Source of the DNA: SAR324 cluster bacterium
Lineage (GTDB): Bacteria > SAR324 > XYD2-FULL-50-16
Direction: 5' to 3'
Length of the DNA: 64,000 nucleotides
Assembly: GCA_028282885.1 (NCBI GenBank)
Contig: JANQGX010000090.1
Location: 79,882 to 143,881 of the forward strand
A program made the position numbers and the translations under genes. The notes under the pieces were generated by a model. That model was not told where the DNA came from. It was given only the letters and a program-made list of their open reading frames with translations, and made no database searches. How positions within the stretch are numbered: position 1 is the first letter of the stretch; each line of letters begins with the position of its first letter. Shown in pieces: positions 60,755-64,000 of the stretch.

Positions 60755-61360
60755 TTATGCTGCGTCTGGCGTTTCAATTTCGACGATGACGGTGGAAAGA
60801 TCAGATACATCCGGAAAAGTGTCGCCAATCTCTTTCCTGATGATCGTTTCTGTTTCATAGGAGAGGTCAAAACCGGCATAGATACTGCCATATCCGCCGA
60901 TCTCGTATAATTTGCGGGAAATCTGGTTGGGACCGTTGTTTTTATCGGTCAGGATTACCGATAGTTCGGAATGGAGTATGTCGTAGTAATTACGGATCTT
61001 GCCGTGCAGGCTGAAAAAACGTGCGTCCTGCCAGCTTAGCTGCAATCTGCTCATCATATACTGGAAGGAGGTCAGACCGGGCACAATCTTGTGTATGGTT
61101 ACCTGCTTACTTTGCAGGAAGTCCAGAATCCCATAAAAGCAGGCATCTCCAGATGCCAGAACGGCAACAGATCCCAAATGCTTCAGATGTTTAAGCACCT
61201 CGTCAAGTTTGGTGACCGTTGATACTTTGCTGGAGATCTGTCGTGCGGTTTCTGTTATCCGGCCGAAAGCAATACATTTATCAGCCGAAGTGATCACATT
61301 GATCGCATCCCTTGTCAAGTAGTCGATATGCCCCGGTCCCATGCCAACAAGATATATCAT
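60755..61360 (-). CDS. cbiE: Cobalt-precorrin-7 C5-methyltransferase (CbiE, stand-alone)
   Basis: 201 residues. The start IYLVGMGPGHIDYLTRDA is the CbiE form of the methyltransferase motif. VAVLASGDACFYGILDFL, KIVPGLTSFQYMMSRLQLSW and FFSLHGK follow. It is only the CbiE half of CobL; the decarboxylating C15-methyltransferase CbiT is neither fused nor adjacent. Two bases separate it from cbiD. It ends the cbiA-C-D-E series. Confidence 0.92.
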   Translation of the reverse strand: MIYLVGMGPGHIDYLTRDAINVITSADKCIAFGRITETARQISSKVSTVTKLDEVLKHLKHLGSVAVLASGDACFYGILDFLQSKQVTIHKIVPGLTSFQYMMSRLQLSWQDARFFSLHGKIRNYYDILHSELSVILTDKNNGPNQISRKLYEIGGYGSIYAGFDLSYETETIIRKEIGDTFPDVSDLSTVIVEIETPDAA

Positions 61361-61362
61361 AG

Positions 61363-62433
61363 TCAGTAATCCAGAAGCCCTTTTTTGAAGGAGTAAATGA
61401 GAATTTCGACCTGAAAATCGGGTTTTTTAACATAGTCCCGAATACGATCAATACAACCTTCCCGCATTTTTGTCACGATTTTTTCGTAGTGTTGATCAAG
61501 GATCAGCTCCAGGGCTTCTTCGCTGTCGGAACAAGCGATAACCTGTTTTATGAGTTCTTGTGGGGCGCCCGCCAGCGCGAGATAGAAAACAAAAGCTTCC
61601 AATCTCAGATCGCAAATGCTGCTGTGTGTGTTGAAGGCACCGATGGAAAGCTTACAGAGTTTGCCGATATGCCCGATCAGGGTGACTTTTTTGAACTCCT
61701 TGTTCCTGCAATAGAGCACCGCATCGCCGATAAAGTTGGATATCTTCACCCCGGGTGCCGTCAGTTCCAAGTCACGAGCCATTTTTAATCCGTAATTTCC
61801 CAGGTGAAGGAGGATTTCTTCTGTGGACTCCCTGGCAATATCGTCAATTTCCAGATAAATGGTCTGCTTGAGGGCCTCATTGGACATGGGTTCGACAATA
61901 CCTGTTGTACCGATTATGGAGATACCTCCTGTTATGCCTAATTTGCTGTTCAGAGTGTTACCGGCAATCTTCTCTCCCTCCGGAACGGTGATCAGAACAT
62001 CCCAGCCGGTATCGGCTATTTCGGTGACTTCTTTGGTAATCATCTGCCTGGGAACCGGGTTGATCGCCGCTTCTCCCGGGTCTCCCCAGAATCCCGATTT
62101 TGTAATTCTGCCAACTCCCTTACCCCCTTCGATAACAACTTTTCCGTCGCTACGTTTTTCTACTTCAACCCGGATCTCCAGATTATCCGTCGCATCATGG
62201 TCGTCACCGGCGTCCTTTTTAATGCTGCAGGAAGCTTTTTGCCGATTGTATTCGGGATTGAGAACATCAAGGGTAAGGGCAATATCAGCCGGTGTATCGA
62301 TCTCCACCCGGTCGATCTGCTCCTGATGATGCAGCATCCAGGCGGCTGCTTTGGCTGCTGCAGTAGCGCAACTACCGGTGGTATAACCGCATCGCAGTTT
62401 TTTCCCCTTGTGATAAACAAAAAGATTTTCCAT
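61363..62433 (-). CDS. cbiD: Cobalt-precorrin-5B C1-methyltransferase
   Basis: 356 residues. The N-terminal signature LRCGYTTGSCATAAAKAAA is diagnostic of CbiD. GGKGVGRITKSGF, INPVPRQMI and GITGGISIIGTTGIVEPMS follow. It methylates C1 in the oxygen-independent pathway, so the route here is anaerobic. It lies 36 bp after cbiC and 2 bp before cbiE. Confidence 0.96.
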   Translation of the reverse strand: MENLFVYHKGKKLRCGYTTGSCATAAAKAAAWMLHHQEQIDRVEIDTPADIALTLDVLNPEYNRQKASCSIKKDAGDDHDATDNLEIRVEVEKRSDGKVVIEGGKGVGRITKSGFWGDPGEAAINPVPRQMITKEVTEIADTGWDVLITVPEGEKIAGNTLNSKLGITGGISIIGTTGIVEPMSNEALKQTIYLEIDDIARESTEEILLHLGNYGLKMARDLELTAPGVKISNFIGDAVLYCRNKEFKKVTLIGHIGKLCKLSIGAFNTHSSICDLRLEAFVFYLALAGAPQELIKQVIACSDSEEALELILDQHYEKIVTKMREGCIDRIRDYVKKPDFQVEILIYSFKKGLLDY

Positions 62434-62469
62434 GAGAGATTTGGAAGTGATTTATCGTTTGCTTCCCTT

Positions 62470-63093
62470 TTAATCACGTGACTCAAGATAGAGAACCGCG
62501 TTCAGGACCGCAGCGGCTATATTGCTGCCCCCTTTTGTCCCAACGGTTGAAATGGAAGGGATCTCCAGGGTTCTGATGTATTCTTTGGATTCGGCGGCCC
62601 CGACAAATCCCACAGGTACTGCTATCACCAGGTCCGGAGAAATATCACCGGATTCGATCAGTTCTCCCAGCCGAAAGAGGGCGGTAGGGGCATTTCCGAT
62701 CACGAAAATATCGACTCCCAGTTTGGCAGCATGATCCACCGCGGCCATAGAACGGGTAATTCCCTTTTGTCTGGCAGCGTCTACCACATCATCATGATCA
62801 ACGTAGTTTTCGATGGAGCAATTCAGTTTCGCAAGGGTTCTTTTGTTAACTCCGGCCAGGGCCATCTTGGTATCGGTCACGATGGTGCATCCCCGGCGTA
62901 TTGCCGATAGTGCTGACTCTATCGCCCCCGGTTTGATATCGATAATCTCCTGATACGAAAAGTCACCGGAGGTATGAATCATCCGCTTCACCACTGCCAA
63001 CTCTTCTTGGGAATAGTTGTGTGATTTCAGCTCTTTGTCGATGATGGACATACTTTTGGTTTCTATCAAAGCGGGATCTGTTTCATATTGCAT
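62470..63093 (-). CDS. cbiC: Cobalt-precorrin-8 methylmutase
   Basis: 207 residues. The catalytic His40 is in RMIHTSGDFSYQE. Other blocks are TIVTDTKMALAGV, DIFVIGNAPTALFRL and VPVGFVGAAESKE. It moves the C11 methyl to C12, giving cobyrinic acid. 139 bp separate it from cbiA; that gap has no recognisable gene. Confidence 0.95.
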   Translation of the reverse strand: MQYETDPALIETKSMSIIDKELKSHNYSQEELAVVKRMIHTSGDFSYQEIIDIKPGAIESALSAIRRGCTIVTDTKMALAGVNKRTLAKLNCSIENYVDHDDVVDAARQKGITRSMAAVDHAAKLGVDIFVIGNAPTALFRLGELIESGDISPDLVIAVPVGFVGAAESKEYIRTLEIPSISTVGTKGGSNIAAAVLNAVLYLESRD

Positions 63094-63232
63094 CGTGTGG
63101 TCCTCTGTTTCCCATGGTCAATTTTGAATTGTTGGGTGTAAAATCTATTGCTGATTTCACCAAGATTCTGTGAGAGCGTACTAATCTTCAAGTACGATGA
63201 ACACATGGCGATATGCAGGATAGAGGTTCTAT

Positions 63233-64000
63233 TCAAACGCTGGATGAATCCTTTTGTACCCATCTCAGAATCTGTTTCAGAACGTCCATGTTACTTAAAA
63301 AACTGATATGCGGATAGCCGGCAATGACATTTTTGTAGCGAAATCCGCAGGTCCAGTTATCCAGACCACCGGTTTTGCTGATCTGGTAAACTGCAGGTGC
63401 ATCTACGGTGGTAATTGATTTGTGAAACTCGTGTCCGGTAAAGCGGGTTCCTTTCATACCCAAAAAACAATCCTCCTTGAGTTCCAGATCAATATAACCG
63501 AACCGTTGCAGGGATTTGGTCAGTTGGCATTTTCCCTTGAAGATCCCAACCATTGGGGAGTCCTCCACCCATTCAGTGAGATACATCAATCCGCCGCATT
63601 CCCCGAAAATGTAACCGCCGGCCTCACCGTATTCCTTAACGGCATACCGCATCTTTTTATTTTCCGACAGTTCCCTGCGAAAAACCTCGGGATATCCTCC
63701 TCCGAAGTAGATCAGATCACAATCAGGCAGCTCATGGTCGCTCATGGGTGAAAAATAAATGACCCTGGAGCAGCTCTCCAATAATTCCAGATTTTCCCGG
63801 TAGTAGAAGGAAAATGCTTTGTCCCTGGCTATGGCAATCCGAAGATTTGTTTCAGGCAATTCTGGATTGAGCGGCTTTTCCGGTAGTCGCGGAGTACGCA
63901 TCAGAGCCTGCAGTTGGTCCAGATCCACGGTTTTGGAGAGGGTTTCGGCCAAATAGTCCAGGTCTGAATCAAGGTCTGAAATTTCACTACTCTGTACCAG
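63233..64000 (-). CDS. cbiA: Cobyrinic acid a,c-diamide synthase (5'-truncated by window edge)
   Basis: The frame is open from the window end; 255 C-terminal residues are visible. They form the glutamine amidotransferase half: IAIARDKAFSFYYRENLELL, DLIYFGGGYPEVF, nucleophile Cys in IFGECGGLMYLTE, and GHEFHKS. The ATP-binding N-terminal half lies outside. It amidates the a and c side chains of cobyrinic acid. It is upstream of cbiC-D-E on the same strand. Confidence 0.95.
   Translation of the reverse strand: MVQSSEISDLDSDLDYLAETLSKTVDLDQLQALMRTPRLPEKPLNPELPETNLRIAIARDKAFSFYYRENLELLESCSRVIYFSPMSDHELPDCDLIYFGGGYPEVFRRELSENKKMRYAVKEYGEAGGYIFGECGGLMYLTEWVEDSPMVGIFKGKCQLTKSLQRFGYIDLELKEDCFLGMKGTRFTGHEFHKSITTVDAPAVYQISKTGGLDNWTCGFRYKNVIAGYPHISFLSNMDVLKQILRWVQKDSSSV

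Overview
The window looks like chromosomal DNA of an anaerobic bacterium, most probably a Desulfobacterota (deltaproteobacterial) sulfate reducer or close relative. This is inferred from gene content: an oxygen-independent cobalamin pathway built on a CbiK cobaltochelatase with a signal peptide, a tungsten-type aldehyde:ferredoxin oxidoreductase, a transhydroxylase-type molybdenum enzyme, a ferredoxin-tailed aldo/keto reductase and a family-B DNA polymerase II. No rRNA, tRNA, CRISPR array or insertion-sequence transposase is visible.

Layout. (1) 1-6867, minus: an oligopeptide-type ABC importer (binding protein, two permeases, two ATPases) followed by a nitrilase-superfamily amidohydrolase and a GntR/FadR-type regulator cut by the window edge. 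(2) 7592-10725: a sodium/bile-acid-type symporter with an extra N-terminal exported domain, a RidA deaminase and an Fe-S aldo/keto reductase. (3) 10996-20468: a BlaI-type repressor with a membrane M56 metalloprotease fused to a predicted beta-propeller, then a second complete peptide-type ABC operon. The promoters of the repressor and of the ABC operon carry the same twin GACA-NN-TGTC operator, so the pair probably controls the importer.

(4) 20746-38633: a catabolic island. A pyrogallol/phloroglucinol-transhydroxylase-like enzyme (large subunit with an added membrane segment and SCP2-like domain, plus a small Fe-S subunit) is divergent from a sigma-54 enhancer-binding activator. A -24/-12 promoter and two palindromes lie between them. 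A minus-strand series runs from an IclR regulator through two arylsulfotransferase-family propellers, a tripartite tricarboxylate transporter (TctC and a TctA-TctB fusion), a ThDP decarboxylase-like enzyme, an aldehyde:ferredoxin oxidoreductase, a cytidylate-kinase-like/BON protein and a cupin. This reads as uptake and conversion of an unknown carboxylated, probably aromatic, compound.

(5) 38988-48217: an AAA/DUF4143 ATPase, a DUF2141 exported protein, cobS, a kelch-type lipoprotein, cobU, cobO, a small unknown protein and polB. (6) 48291-64000, minus: the main cobalamin block. cbiL-F-G-H-J-P-B form one tightly overlapping operon. Upstream, a cobalamin riboswitch leads into cbiK, an ABC-2 transporter pair and a BtuCDF-type importer. 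Upstream again are cbiA (5'-truncated by the window), cbiC, cbiD and cbiE. With cobS/U/O almost the whole route from sirohydrochlorin to adenosylcobinamide-GDP and its ribazole transfer is present; cbiT is not seen.
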